Shown: positions 1-7,532, counted from the first letter of the stretch. The stretch is DNA of 10,696 nt from Euperipatoides rowelli (GCA_003024985.2 PXIH01S0042744.1); one strand, 5' to 3'. Translations and numbers: made by a program. The notes: generated from the letters alone by a model not told the origin.

Positions 1-7
1 ATTATAT

Positions 8-25
8 TGTTGTTGTTGTTGTTGG
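8..25. repeat. (TTG)n microsatellite
   Basis: Five to six tandem TTG units lie next to the left edge of the window. It is a simple-sequence repeat, likely variable in length. Confidence 0.8.
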
Positions 26-95
26 AGTCTGAACATATAAGAAGCTGGACATGTATCTCTTTAGGAGGTCCATGTACAGGGTTGTTATAGCACAT

Positions 96-124
96 CCTTG
101 TGGATGTTTTTAATATCCACAAGG
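96..124. repeat. Short perfect hairpin, 10-bp arms
   Basis: CCTTGTGGAT (96-105) and ATCCACAAGG (115-124) are exact reverse complements around a 9-nt loop. No T-run or gene context suggests a terminator. It is possibly a remnant of an inverted-repeat element. Confidence 0.6.
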
Positions 125-710
125 TGTTGAAATTTCAAGAAATATAGTTTTCGTATTTCTCCGAAATGTTAACTAGAAAGGCTTTTTGTTAAGAAAAGTG
201 ATTTTTTTTTTAAAAAAAAATTTTGCAAGTTTTTCATAAATTAAAAATTTCTGATATTTTGTTTTAAAAATTAACTGAATGTAATAAATATTTATTTTTA
301 ATTATTAGTTCATATAAGGTAGTTATTTAAATTAATAAATGGAACTATTATATTAGGCCTCATAACAAACTTTACTTCTTGGAATTTGACATATCATATG
401 ACAAATTTTTCCTGAAAAAAAAAATAATAAGCACAAACGTTAAATATTTAAGAAAGGTGAAATCTACAAAGGATATAAAAAATCTAGCACTACAGAAAGG
501 GAATCCTTAGGCTAATGGTACAGAAACATAAATAATACAAAATATTTGCAATAGCTAGAAATTGCAGCAGTTTATCTAGAACTTGTCAAAATTATAGTAA
601 ACTTCTTTTCAGAGAACATTGTTACTAAAGATTTATTGTCTTAAGAAACCAGAATTTTGTGGCACTAAGAACTTGAATTTGTAGTATGTGAATGTTTATG
701 ATCTGTTGTA

Positions 711-766
711 AAAGACCGCTATTTTTTGTTTTACAAAACAATGGTCTTTCAAATCTAATTAGATTT
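711..766. repeat. Bulged inverted repeat plus adjacent 16-bp palindrome
   Basis: AAAGACC (711-717) pairs with GGTCTTT (743-749), and TGTTTT (727-732) pairs with AAAACA (735-740), with an asymmetric bulge between. Immediately after lies the perfect palindrome AAATCTAATTAGATTT (751-766). It could be a tiny degraded foldback. No target duplication was seen. Confidence 0.5.
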
Positions 767-969
767 CAATATTAATGTGTAAGAAAAATTAAATAGGCCT
801 ACAATAGGTCAAAATTAATTTTTAACAGACTAATAATCATTGCGGCTAATTAAAAGATAGATTTAAAACGATGGAAGTAAAGTATTGTGGAATTACCTCA
901 AATTTTTTTCTAGTAAAAACCGTGTAGCCTAAGTAATAATAAAAAAAATATTTTTATCGAGATGCTTAC

Positions 970-1078
970 TTGTTTCCTAACAAATATCCTAGAAGTCCAC
1001 CAGTAGCTGCCCCAGTCCAAAAACCACCACCTCCAGTTCCTGTTCCAGCATTATAAGTTCCACTGCCTGCAGAACAGC
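970..1078 (-). CDS. SARAF: SARAF exon: glycine-rich cytosolic tail with FWTG motif
   Basis: This 109-nt exon follows ATATTTTTAG and completes Gly, then reads CSAGSGTYNAGTGTGGGG and FWTGAATGGLLGYLLGN. The FWTG..TGG.LGYL block is a conserved SARAF tail motif. It ends AACAA before GTAAGC, a good donor that leaves two bases. The vertebrate tail runs several dozen residues further (Tyr/Pro-rich, then basic), so at least one more exon is expected to the left of the window. The alternative is that AAG-TAA (971-966) is read as Lys-stop, which would end the protein here or in an intron-retained form. No convincing downstream acceptor or coding segment was found in 1-960. Confidence 0.85.
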
Positions 1079-1098
1079 CTAAAAATATAATTTTTAAA

Positions 1099-1123
1099 TT
1101 TTTTTTTTTTTAAAAAAAAAAAA
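1099..1123. repeat. T13A12 self-complementary homopolymer tract
   Basis: A run of 13 T is followed directly by 12 A, about 20 bp upstream (minus-strand sense) of the acceptor for the last visible SARAF exon. On the transcript this gives an A-run and T-run near the polypyrimidine tract. Similar tracts occur at 202-220, 2933-2953 and 3084-3103. Confidence 0.7.
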
Positions 1124-1380
1124 GAAAGAAAAGAACTAGAATGGTAATTCTTCTTTTTATTTTTAAATGTGTTTTTAATTTTAAGCATGAGTAAAGTTTT
1201 CTTTATAATTTTTCAATGTTAGTCATGGACAACCATGTTTCAGAAATAAGATCACCCTGACACTCTTGAAAGAAAAAAAAACATCCCATTTTTAATGATA
1301 TACAGTAATACCAGTAAGCATCAGTTACTGTAAATCTAATTGTAATACTTTAACAAAAGAAATATTAAGCTGTACTTCTA
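1124..1380. other. AT-rich intronic stretch upstream of the transposase relic
   Basis: It may contain the decayed N-terminal part or left end of the MULE, but no motif or inverted end could be recognised. It is purine- and A-rich with no long stop-free frame. Confidence 0.4.
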
Positions 1381-2523
1381 GCAGTACAAAGAAATCTCAA
1401 AGACATTCATAAAAAAATAATAGGGAAAGATGAGCAAAAATATTTAAATGTCATGTTTGATGGTATATGGCAAAAAAAAAAAATAAGAGGTCATCCTAGT
1501 CATAACAGGGTGTGAACAGTTATAGATTATAATAGTGGATTTTGTATCTGACTACCAAGTTCTATGAGAATAAAAGAGGCAGCAAATCATAAAATTGTCA
1601 AAAAAAAATTATTGACAACTCTTCCAAAGGCATAGAAACCGAAGTAGCTGTACAAATTTGGAACCATTCAAAAAGTATGGTTTCTCCATTACAATAAACA
1701 GTAAGCTATTTTTGTCAATTGGTGACTGCAAAAGCTTACACTACTGTATATGGAAGCATATCAATAATAAAGGATTTTGAAAATCAAGTTGTCCAGTGAC
1801 TAAGAACTGCTATTCGAAAAATTAATCCTCTTCTAGCCCAGAGCCAGAAAATTAAAGAGGATTTAATGAAAAAATTAACGTTGTACTATCGTTGGCAATA
1901 TCAAACAACAAAAATGGTATTTATGGTATATACCTGTACAATACATTCTAGCTTATTTTTTGCATTATAAACTGACAGTATGCACAATCTGACAATGTCA
2001 ATCTAGCCTGGTGTAAGACTAGCTATAATTAATAAATAAATAAATTAAATAAATCATATACTGTGCTCAAGTACTGATCACATTTGGTTCTTTAATATTA
2101 AAGCCATTAGAGAAGGATTACCTCCCCATCCATAGTCCAATATTAAATGAAGTCCAAATAGCAAGTTTTAAACCTTTTTATAAATGGCCAACAGATGAAT
2201 CAGTTCTAACTTGATGTGTCAAATGGCACTCAGAATTCTGCAGTCATTAAATTCTTAAATTTGGCACGTGTCCTAAATTATGATTTGCAATGTGAACTTG
2301 TGTATAAATTGCCACATCTTCAGCAATAATATATATATACAAGATTTTCAGATGTTTTGAGGTGACTAAATATTGAACCAAGCTCACAATTTTTTAAACT
2401 ATCATGTCAGCTAATAAGTAAAGAATAAAGTAATGAACCAAAAAAATGACAGCTGAAGCCAGTCGTAAAATGAAACAAGCAAAGATAAGTTTCTAGGAAA
2501 AAAACGAAGGTATTACTCAAGGT
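1381..2523 (+). pseudogene. Decayed Mutator-like (MULE) transposase relic
   Basis: Translating all plus-strand frames gives, in order, pieces that match from memory the Mutator-like transposase domain common in invertebrate genomes (Pfam 'Mutator', PF20700). The pieces are LNVMFDGIWQK (about 1444-1476) and RGHPSHN (1486-1506), family pattern FDGTWQKRGHSSHNG; TVIDYNSGF and, after a frameshift, DYQVL (about 1516-1566), family TVIxxxTGxxLDYEVLS; SSKGIETEVAVQIWNHS (about 1620-1670), family SGaMEaegaleiW.rS; FLSIGDCKS (about 1709-1735), family fiGDGDSk; LRTAIRKI near 1800-1825; DNVNLAWCK (about 1991-2017), family pdSWCky; GTQNS near 2225-2236, family TQN.NES; and TAEASRKMKQAK then NEGITQG (about 2449-2523), the C-terminal basic tail. 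Several in-frame stops and at least three frame changes break it. The first two presumed catalytic Asp survive (FDG, IGD); the Glu of NES is lost. It lies antisense inside a SARAF intron and is certainly dead. Confidence 0.8.
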
Positions 2524-2609
2524 TCTGAAAAAAATCTTGGATTTCTAGAAATTTTTAGTTGTAATACATGCATGTGTAGCCAAAAGTTCACATAAATGAT
2601 TAGTACTTT

Positions 2610-3010
2610 TTAATTGGTCTGATAAAAAACATTTCAACTTTTCATCTCAAAATGGTATTTTTAGCTGTATCCCTAACTCTTGCCAAAAATTACACCCCCT
2701 AAATATTCAATTGATCTGAAATTTTTTACCAAATTCTATTTAAAATTTTTTTTTTTTTTTAATTTTAAACCTTTTAAATGTCAAATTTGTTAAATTTCCG
2801 TTTTTAAGGGCATTTCACCCTTCAAGTATGATTTATTTATCAAAAGTATCAATACAAATAAAAATATAAAAACAAATCATTCATTATATCACAATTTACA
2901 ATTCAAAACAGAAATTATTTTAATTGACTAAGTTTTTTTTTTTTTTAAAAAAATATTAAAATTGCGGTCATGGTTAAATGAGAATTAAAAATAAAAATTG
3001 GCAATATTTA
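2610..3010. repeat. Diverged direct repeat, copy A
   Basis: This segment shares a scattered but collinear set of words with 3150-4130. The shared words are ATTTTTAGCT near 2658, a Cys-poor AT stretch, ATTCAATTGATCTGAAATTTT near 2707, CAAATTCT near 2732, a TAAATGTCAAATTTGT block near 2775, and TCATGGTTAAATGAGA near 2966. It has no coding content and the family was not recognised. It includes a poly-T run (about 2747-2760) and a T14A7 tract (2933-2953). It is present as an intact copy without the element that splits copy B. Confidence 0.6.
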
Positions 3011-3149
3011 GGGGAAGTAATTTTTGGCAAGGAAAAAAAAAAAAAAAAAAATCAAATTGGCGACCCAAATTGAATTACGAGACTTTTTTTTTTAAAAAAA
3101 AAATTGTTATAAAGTCATATTATCCTACAAAAATTACTTACTGGATAAC
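3011..3149. other. Spacer with poly-A (19) and T10A10 tracts
   Basis: This short stretch between the two repeat copies holds a long A run (about 3032-3050) and a T10A10 tract (3084-3103). The apparent 79-residue frame across it is Lys-rich because of these homopolymers and is not a gene. Confidence 0.6.
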
Positions 3150-4130
3150 TTTTATTAATATCAATAAGTCTTCAAAAAAATTCAACTTAAATTACTTTAC
3201 AATGATATTTTTAGCTATATTCTCTAATGCTTGCTGAAAATTATACACCCTAAAAATTATTCAATTGGTCTGAAATTTTACAAATTCTCTAAGGGTACGG
3301 TTTTTAAAAAACTCTTGAGCACTCGGAGTACATAAGAGAACACTCTGAATCCAGAGAAATCGGATTTTAAAAAAATTGGTACATGCTCTTTACCAAATTT
3401 TAATAAACTTCGAACACTACAGGAATGAGCTCTTACTACTCGTAGTAAAAACATTGGGTTTCAGAGCAGTACCCACAATGCATCTCAACACAATCAAAAT
3501 GGATGAAAATAAACTTTATTGATATTTATGTGTCAAATATGCCTTATCTGATCTAATATTTATCTATATAATTTTTTATTTATTTTGACTCTAAGTGATC
3601 TTATAGTCAATGGCCGTTATTATTTTTAAATGCTGAAAATGAAATAGCAATAGCTACTGTCTATGGTTAGCTAAAGGTTGAAGTCTGGGATCCAGACGAT
3701 AGTTCTATGTGTTGGTGCTGACTTTAAAATGGAAATCACATTCAAATATTGCCATGGACATTGTTTTTTTTTTCTGTCTGACAATATACCTTTAAAAGCA
3801 CCTTCTAGTGAATATTTAGATAAAATTAGGCTTTTTATGGCTTATTATTTTATTCTACACATTTTCTCCTTTCATCTCCATATTTTATTACTCTGTTAGC
3901 GTATTTTAATAATCTCGGACTCTGTGACATGTACAGCTATTCGGAGCTCAAGCTCGGAGTTTTTAAAAAAACATAGCCTATATCTTGCTGTCTGAAGTTA
4001 TGTATCTAAAATTTTAAAACTATTATTTTTAATTTTTCTAAACATCAACTTTGTCAAAATTTCACAATTTTTTTAAATTATTAAATTATGAATAAACAGC
4101 TCCGATCAATGGTTAAATGAGACTTAAAAA
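3150..4130. repeat. Diverged direct repeat, copy B, split by an inserted element
   Basis: The left part (about 3150-3290) matches copy A from its start through TGAAATTTT and CAAATTCT. The right part (about 4000-4130) resumes with TAAACATCAACTTTGTC-like sequence and ends TCAATGGTTAAATGAGA, parallel to the end of copy A. The interruption is the element at 3292-3979. Copies A and B lie in the same orientation. Copy A has about 110 extra bases before its right end. The two copies are old, with many differences. Confidence 0.55.
3292..3979. mobile_element. Probable DNA transposon with imperfect inverted ends (about 690 bp)
   Basis: The left end AGGGTACGGTTTTT followed by AAAAAACTC (3292-3314) matches the reverse complement of the right end, AGGCTATG, T-run, A-run, CTC (3979-3957), at 19 of 23 positions. 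The likeness continues inward less well: TTGAGC.CTCGGAG at 3315 against TTGAGCTCCGAA on the other strand at about 3951-3940, and TACAT in both. The element sits exactly where direct-repeat copy B is interrupted, which supports insertion. I could not define a clean target duplication, only possible TA-containing flanks (CTAA left, TATA right), so the superfamily is open. The 73-residue plus-strand frame inside (3678-3899) has no recognised similarity and no signs of being a gene. Confidence 0.55.
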
Positions 4131-4174
4131 AAGAACCAACCCTTTAAAGTTTAAATAATTCAAAATTAATGTAC

Positions 4175-4389
4175 CTCCGCCAGGGGTGTATTCAGGTCTA
4201 AATCCTGGTGGTGGAGGCCCAGAGCTACTAGGTCCAAATGTTCCACTGCCATATCTGTGATCACTTCCAGGGTAATCATCATTTCCGGAACTGTATTGGT
4301 AATTAGATATGCAAGTCTTGTATATGGCATAACCAATTAAGCAGACTATGGCAAGCATTATTAAACTACCAATTCCAGATTTTTCTTTA
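4175..4389 (-). CDS. SARAF: SARAF internal exon: transmembrane helix and proline-rich cytosolic tail
   Basis: This 215-nt exon starts after TTTCGTTTAG and completes a Ser codon, giving SKEKSGIGSL and then a hydrophobic run (LIMLAIVCLIGYAIY) of about 20 residues. That run is the single membrane span of SARAF. Behind it come a Tyr/Asp/Gly-rich stretch, DHRYGSGTFG, and the diagnostic SSSGPPPPGFRPEYTPGGG segment; SARAF proteins carry a GPPPPGF block here (family knowledge). The donor is GGAG followed by GTACAT, leaving one base of a Gly codon. Reading into the intron from an internal Met yields a false 81-residue frame ending at 4113, which has no significance. The exon lies between a foldback-rich intron on its left and a hAT-bearing intron on its right. 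Confidence 0.92.
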
Positions 4390-4495
4390 CTAAACGAAAA
4401 TTTAAGAGTTGTTTTATTACGGTATAAATATTAAAAAAAATGAAGAAAGAAAATAATTTAATCAAACTTTTGTTAGAATCACTAGAAGAAAAAAA

Positions 4496-4523
4496 GTGTG
4501 TGTGTGTGGGGGGGGGGGGGGGG
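4496..4523. repeat. (GT)n microsatellite fused to a G16 run
   Basis: Alternating GT from 4496 runs directly into 16 consecutive G (4508-4523). It lies within a SARAF intron, about 110 bp upstream of the transmembrane exon in transcript sense, where it reads as a C-run. The length is probably variable and prone to sequencing error. Confidence 0.85.
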
Positions 4524-4879
4524 ACAAAAATTCAATCGGGTTTTTAAAATTAATTTACATGTCATTGGTTGTTTATATACAATTTTTCTTTAAAAAGATC
4601 TCCAAAACTCTTCTATTTATAAAGGTTTTGGACATCTATTAAAGCAAAATTTAAATTGACCCAAATCATTAACTGGCCAATTCTCAAATATTCTTAATCT
4701 GCAATAGTTCTAATAGATATTTTTTTAGAATATTCCCATAAAAAATAATAGTTTAATCTCTAAAAATAAAATAAAAACCTGGTTGTTTTTATTTGTAAAA
4801 TTCATGTACAGTAGGCTATGTGTCTGTGTGCACCCATTTCCTACTTATAGAAATGCAATAACTTTTCATTTACTGTATA

Positions 4880-5174
4880 CAGGGTTGGGCAGTATTGAAA
4901 ATACTGTACATGTATTTCAAATACATAACGAAAATACTTTTGTATTTTGTGTTTGGTATTGCAAATACTTTTCTTTAAAGTATTTTGTATTTTGTAACGA
5001 AAATACATTTTAAAAGTATTTTGTATTTTGAGAAGACTGAAAATACAAAAGTATTTTGTATTTGAGATACTTTATTTTTGAAAGTAATTTGTATTTTGTA
5101 TTTCAAATACATTTTTGGGGGAGTATTTTGTATTGTATTTCNCATACTTTTTTTTAGTATTTTGCCCATCCCTG
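4880..5174. mobile_element. hAT-type MITE, 295 bp, with TATTTTG-rich interior
   Basis: The ends CAGGGTTGGGCA (4880-4891) and TGCCCATCCCTG (5163-5174) are inverted repeats with one mismatch. They are flanked by an 8-bp duplication ACTGTATA (4872-4879 and 5175-5182). CAGGG ends and 8-bp duplications are hAT hallmarks. The interior is almost entirely variations of AAATACAAAATAC / GTATTTTGTATTT on both strands. Elements of this style are widespread in invertebrates. It has no transposase, so it is non-autonomous. The two short open frames across it are artefacts of the repeat. One ambiguous base is at 5142. It lies inside the SARAF intron between the second and third visible exons. Confidence 0.88.
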
Positions 5175-5182
5175 ACTGTATA

Positions 5183-6294
5183 TAAATTTGTGTTTTGTAT
5201 CCTATTTATTTATAAAATGAAATATAGTTCTTATAGATGAGGTTTCTATTTGTCAGGAAAATGTTTGGAGGAAAACCTAAATTCCAAGAGACTTATCTGC
5301 ATTTTGTGGTAACAAAAAAAATATGACACAAATGGTTTGTGGCGAGTTCACCACAAACCATTTGTGTCATATTTTTTTTGTTAAATTTGAAACTTACTGT
5401 TTCTTATTCTGTTATTTTTATGTTTCCAATTTAGGCAAGCATCAGATTTTAGGTGATTGTTCCAATACAAATGTAATCTGTTGAGGAAATGTTTTGTTAT
5501 CATGTAATCATCTGTGGGTAGTTAAAATTTAGGTCTACAGTTGAATCTTGAACAGCAGATTAATGAACTGAAACAATTTGGTCTATCAAAATACTAAGTG
5601 TCAATTTCTTATTTCCTTCTTGAAAAAAACACAGATATATTAGACTGATGATCATCAATGCTATTATTGACAAAAAGCAACTAAAAATAAAAGCATTATA
5701 CAGTATATACTGTAATCTTTCATGGCCTTTCACATTTGGATATGACTTAATAAATGAATTTAAAAATGAATAGAAAATGACAAATGTTTATACTCTATTC
5801 CTTTTGATGAGACTACAACATTGATTCTGGACCTTGGAAAATTAGACAGAAACTGCATGCTTGTCTAGTGAAGTCCTAGGCTGGGTAATGCAGAGACAAC
5901 CAGAAGCATTGTATCCAATTGAAGTTGTTTATGATTGGGCCCAATATTAATGAATAAATCTTTTTGAATAATTATCATTGTAATTAAAATTAAGTGCAAT
6001 AGTTTTTAATTTTTAGAGGGGAAAATTGTATTTGGGGGCTATCCTCAGATTTCTCTCCCATGACAAATTATACTTGCAACAGTGTTTAATGATTCATAAA
6101 ATTCTTTATTTTTCCCACTTTTTTACCTCTGATATTCTTACTTTTTTAACCCATATTTTTCTCTAAATTGTCTCTGCTATCCCTGTACTATTTTTACAAG
6201 CAGATTGAATAGGCTAATACATAAATTTCTAACTTAGTCATTGGAAAGAGTTAATTAATCTCTAATCTTTTTTTTTAATTCAGAATTTTCTTAC
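5183..6294. other. SARAF intronic sequence, otherwise featureless
   Basis: Apart from the perfect inverted repeat at 5310-5383 and a 16-bp palindrome TACAGTATATACTGTA at 5699-5714, I see nothing: no stop-free frame of interest, no RNA gene, no transposase motif. On the minus strand, 6294-6289 is the donor GTAAGA of the second visible exon. Confidence 0.6.
5310..5383. repeat. Perfect 33-bp inverted repeat with 8-nt loop
   Basis: The arm 5310-5342 and the arm 5351-5383 are exact reverse complements. The loop is CGAGTTCA (5343-5350). Each arm includes ATATGACACAAATGG and ends in an A8/T8 run. The outer ends read TAACAAAA...TTTTGTTA, so TA duplication of a tiny foldback is possible but cannot be told from the symmetry itself. 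Perfect arms imply recent origin or gene conversion. It sits in a SARAF intron and would form a stable hairpin in either strand of RNA. Confidence 0.9.
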
Positions 6295-6383
6295 CTATAG
6301 CTGTAGCCATCATATTGTCCATAATAACTGTGACTTTGTTTACTTTGATGGCCTTCTTTAGTGAAATCAATAGTATATTCAAG
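6295..6383 (-). CDS. SARAF: SARAF internal exon: end of lumenal domain, Tyr/Gly-rich
   Basis: This 89-nt exon encodes 29 residues plus two bases, beginning LEYTIDFTKEGHQSK and ending in a Tyr/Gly-rich stretch (HSYYGQYDGYSY). LEY following SCG of the upstream exon reproduces the SARAF junction. The Tyr-rich end corresponds to the juxtamembrane lumenal part. The acceptor is TTTAG before CTTGAA. The donor is TATAG followed by GTAAGA. It ends in phase 2: the final AG joins the T of the next exon to give Ser. It is too short to stand out as an open frame and was found by extending the phase chain between the flanking exons. Confidence 0.88.
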
Positions 6384-6437
6384 CTAAATAAAAATACACA
6401 TTTTACAATTTTATTTGTCACATTTATAATAATTTAC

Positions 6438-7523
6438 GGGAACGGTACTTTTATCAGCAAAAATTAATTAGGAAATATCAAGATTTTTTTGCGCAAATTA
6501 AAAGATTTAATTAAAATAAATCACTTATTTTGCCAAGGGCACTTCATTGTCTATAGCATGGGTTCCCAACCCTTGCTGTGGGAACTAAGGCGCCCGTCGA
6601 CCAATTTGTGTGCCCGCCGCTGTTCGACCATGAAATGAAAGCTTGTCCATGTTAACTGGGCAGTGCCCGGATCCCATTGATTTAGATTGTGAGTGGTTAA
6701 GCAATCAGTTTTAGGCAATATTGTTTTCTTGTAAATCAACCTCTTTAATTCCATCTTTTGTGCCAAGTTAACGCAGACGAAGTTGAGTGCAGTGCACCAT
6801 ACGGCCAAATTGAGTAGTGGTGGGGATAGTGAGAGAATTGTCTAAATACAGGCGATACAATCAAGATTCTAGCACGTTTTTAACATCTATGCATAAAATT
6901 TCATCATTATGAAATATAGATGGTGCCCGTCACCCTACCGGTATTTTAGAATGTGCTCTATGGTACAAAAAGGTTGGGAATCCCTGGTCTATAGAATATG
7001 ATAGTTTTAGAAAAACATCTTTGTTAATAATCGTGTAAGCCATTATATCACCATTTGTCGTAGATACCACCCTGGTGTATTTTACTATAAATATGGAAGC
7101 TAATATCGGGGGAGCAGTTATTTTTAAATCACTTTTTATGGCAATAAAATTCCTAGATTTTTGAAGGAAGGAAGGATCTGTGTGTAACTTTAGGAATCTC
7201 AAGAAACACCCACCAATCCTTCCTTCATCAAAAAACCTAGGGAATAAATAATGTTTAAAAATGAATCATTGAGATGCAACCCCAGGCCTTGTTAATAACT
7301 GCTCCCTCCTTTTTTCCACGTGACATTTGAGCAGATTCCTTCCGTTATGCTATGTAAAATGGCTGTTTTCATCGCAAAAACGAGTATTAACGAAGATGTT
7401 TTTTCTAAAACGATATATTCTACAGACAACGAAGTGCCCTTTATTGTAATTAAATCTTTTAATTTGTGCAAAAAAATCTTGATATTTCCTAATATATTTT
7501 TGCTGAAAAAAGCGTACCGTCCC
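6438..7523. mobile_element. Long-inverted-repeat (foldback) element, MULE-like, 9-bp target duplication
   Basis: The left end GGGAACGGTACTTTTATCAGC (from 6438) mirrors the reverse complement of the right end GGGACGGTACGCTTTTTTCAGC (from 7523). The likeness continues for some 160 bp at roughly nine in ten by eye (for example TTAGGAAATATCAAGATTTTTTTG and AAATTAAAAGATTTAATTA in both). It goes on with weaker matches (GGGAGCAGTTATT, then CCTAG...GAAGGAAGGA) to a short centre near 7172-7218. Flanks carry ATAATTTAC on both sides (6429-6437 and 7524-7532). Long inverted arms plus a 9-bp duplication fit Mutator-like elements. It measures 1086 bp including a 438-bp nested hAT insertion with its duplication, so about 648 bp originally. 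It encodes nothing recognisable; the 65-90 residue open frames in the arms are shadows of the repeat. It inserted in the intron between the first two visible SARAF exons. Confidence 0.85.
6557..6986. mobile_element. hAT-type MITE, 430 bp, nested in the foldback element's left arm
   Basis: The ends CATGGGTTCCCAACC (6557-6571) and GGTTGGGAATCCCTG (6972-6986) are 15-bp inverted repeats with two mismatches, the classic hAT TTCCCAACC terminus. The exact 8-bp duplication GTCTATAG flanks it (6549-6556, 6987-6994). The empty site can be seen in the other arm of the host element, where GTTGTCTGTAGAATAT is uninterrupted, which proves the insertion and its boundaries. The interior is more GC-rich than its surroundings (CGCCCGTCGACC, GCCCGCCGC) and has no transposase. 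The 85-residue minus-strand frame (6808-6551) spans the element's end and is not a gene. Confidence 0.93.
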
Positions 7524-7532
7524 ATAATTTAC

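Larger units (their letters stand above)
1..960. other. AT-rich non-coding stretch left of the last visible SARAF exon
   Basis: No exon, RNA gene or transposase motif was recognised here. It holds a (TTG)n microsatellite at about 8-25, a short hairpin at 96-124, a T10A9 self-complementary tract at 202-220, a bulged hairpin at 711-749 and a palindrome at 751-766. The minus strand of 1-80 can be read as a short open frame ending in poly-Asn, but it has no SARAF character and is probably only the microsatellite. If the donor at 969-968 is used, this is intron sequence of SARAF. If the TAA at 968-966 is used, it would be 3' UTR and flank. Confidence 0.6.

Noticed and set aside
1-85. Minus-strand open frame ending in poly-Asn as the missing C-terminal SARAF exon
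   Set aside because: No SARAF tail residues, no convincing acceptor, and the Asn run is the (TTG)n microsatellite.
96-124. Hairpin as a transcription terminator or riboswitch
   Set aside because: The sequence is eukaryotic, the stem is not followed by a T-run in a gene context, and no ligand-binding fold is apparent.
2998-3237. 79-residue plus-strand open frame
   Set aside because: Lys/Phe-rich because of A and T homopolymers. It crosses a repeat copy and has no family likeness.
3678-3899. 73-residue plus-strand open frame inside the 3292-3979 element
   Set aside because: No recognisable motif, short, ends in low-complexity hydrophobic sequence. Kept only as part of the element.
4113-4358. 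81-residue minus-strand frame read as a separate small protein
   Set aside because: It is the SARAF transmembrane exon starting from an internal Met and running through the donor into the intron.
4783-5169. Open frames of 76 (+) and 64 (-) residues over the hAT MITE
   Set aside because: They come from the repeated TATTTTG words. One includes an ambiguous base.
6551-6808. 85-residue minus-strand frame
   Set aside because: It spans the left end of the nested hAT MITE and its target duplication, so it cannot be a conserved gene.
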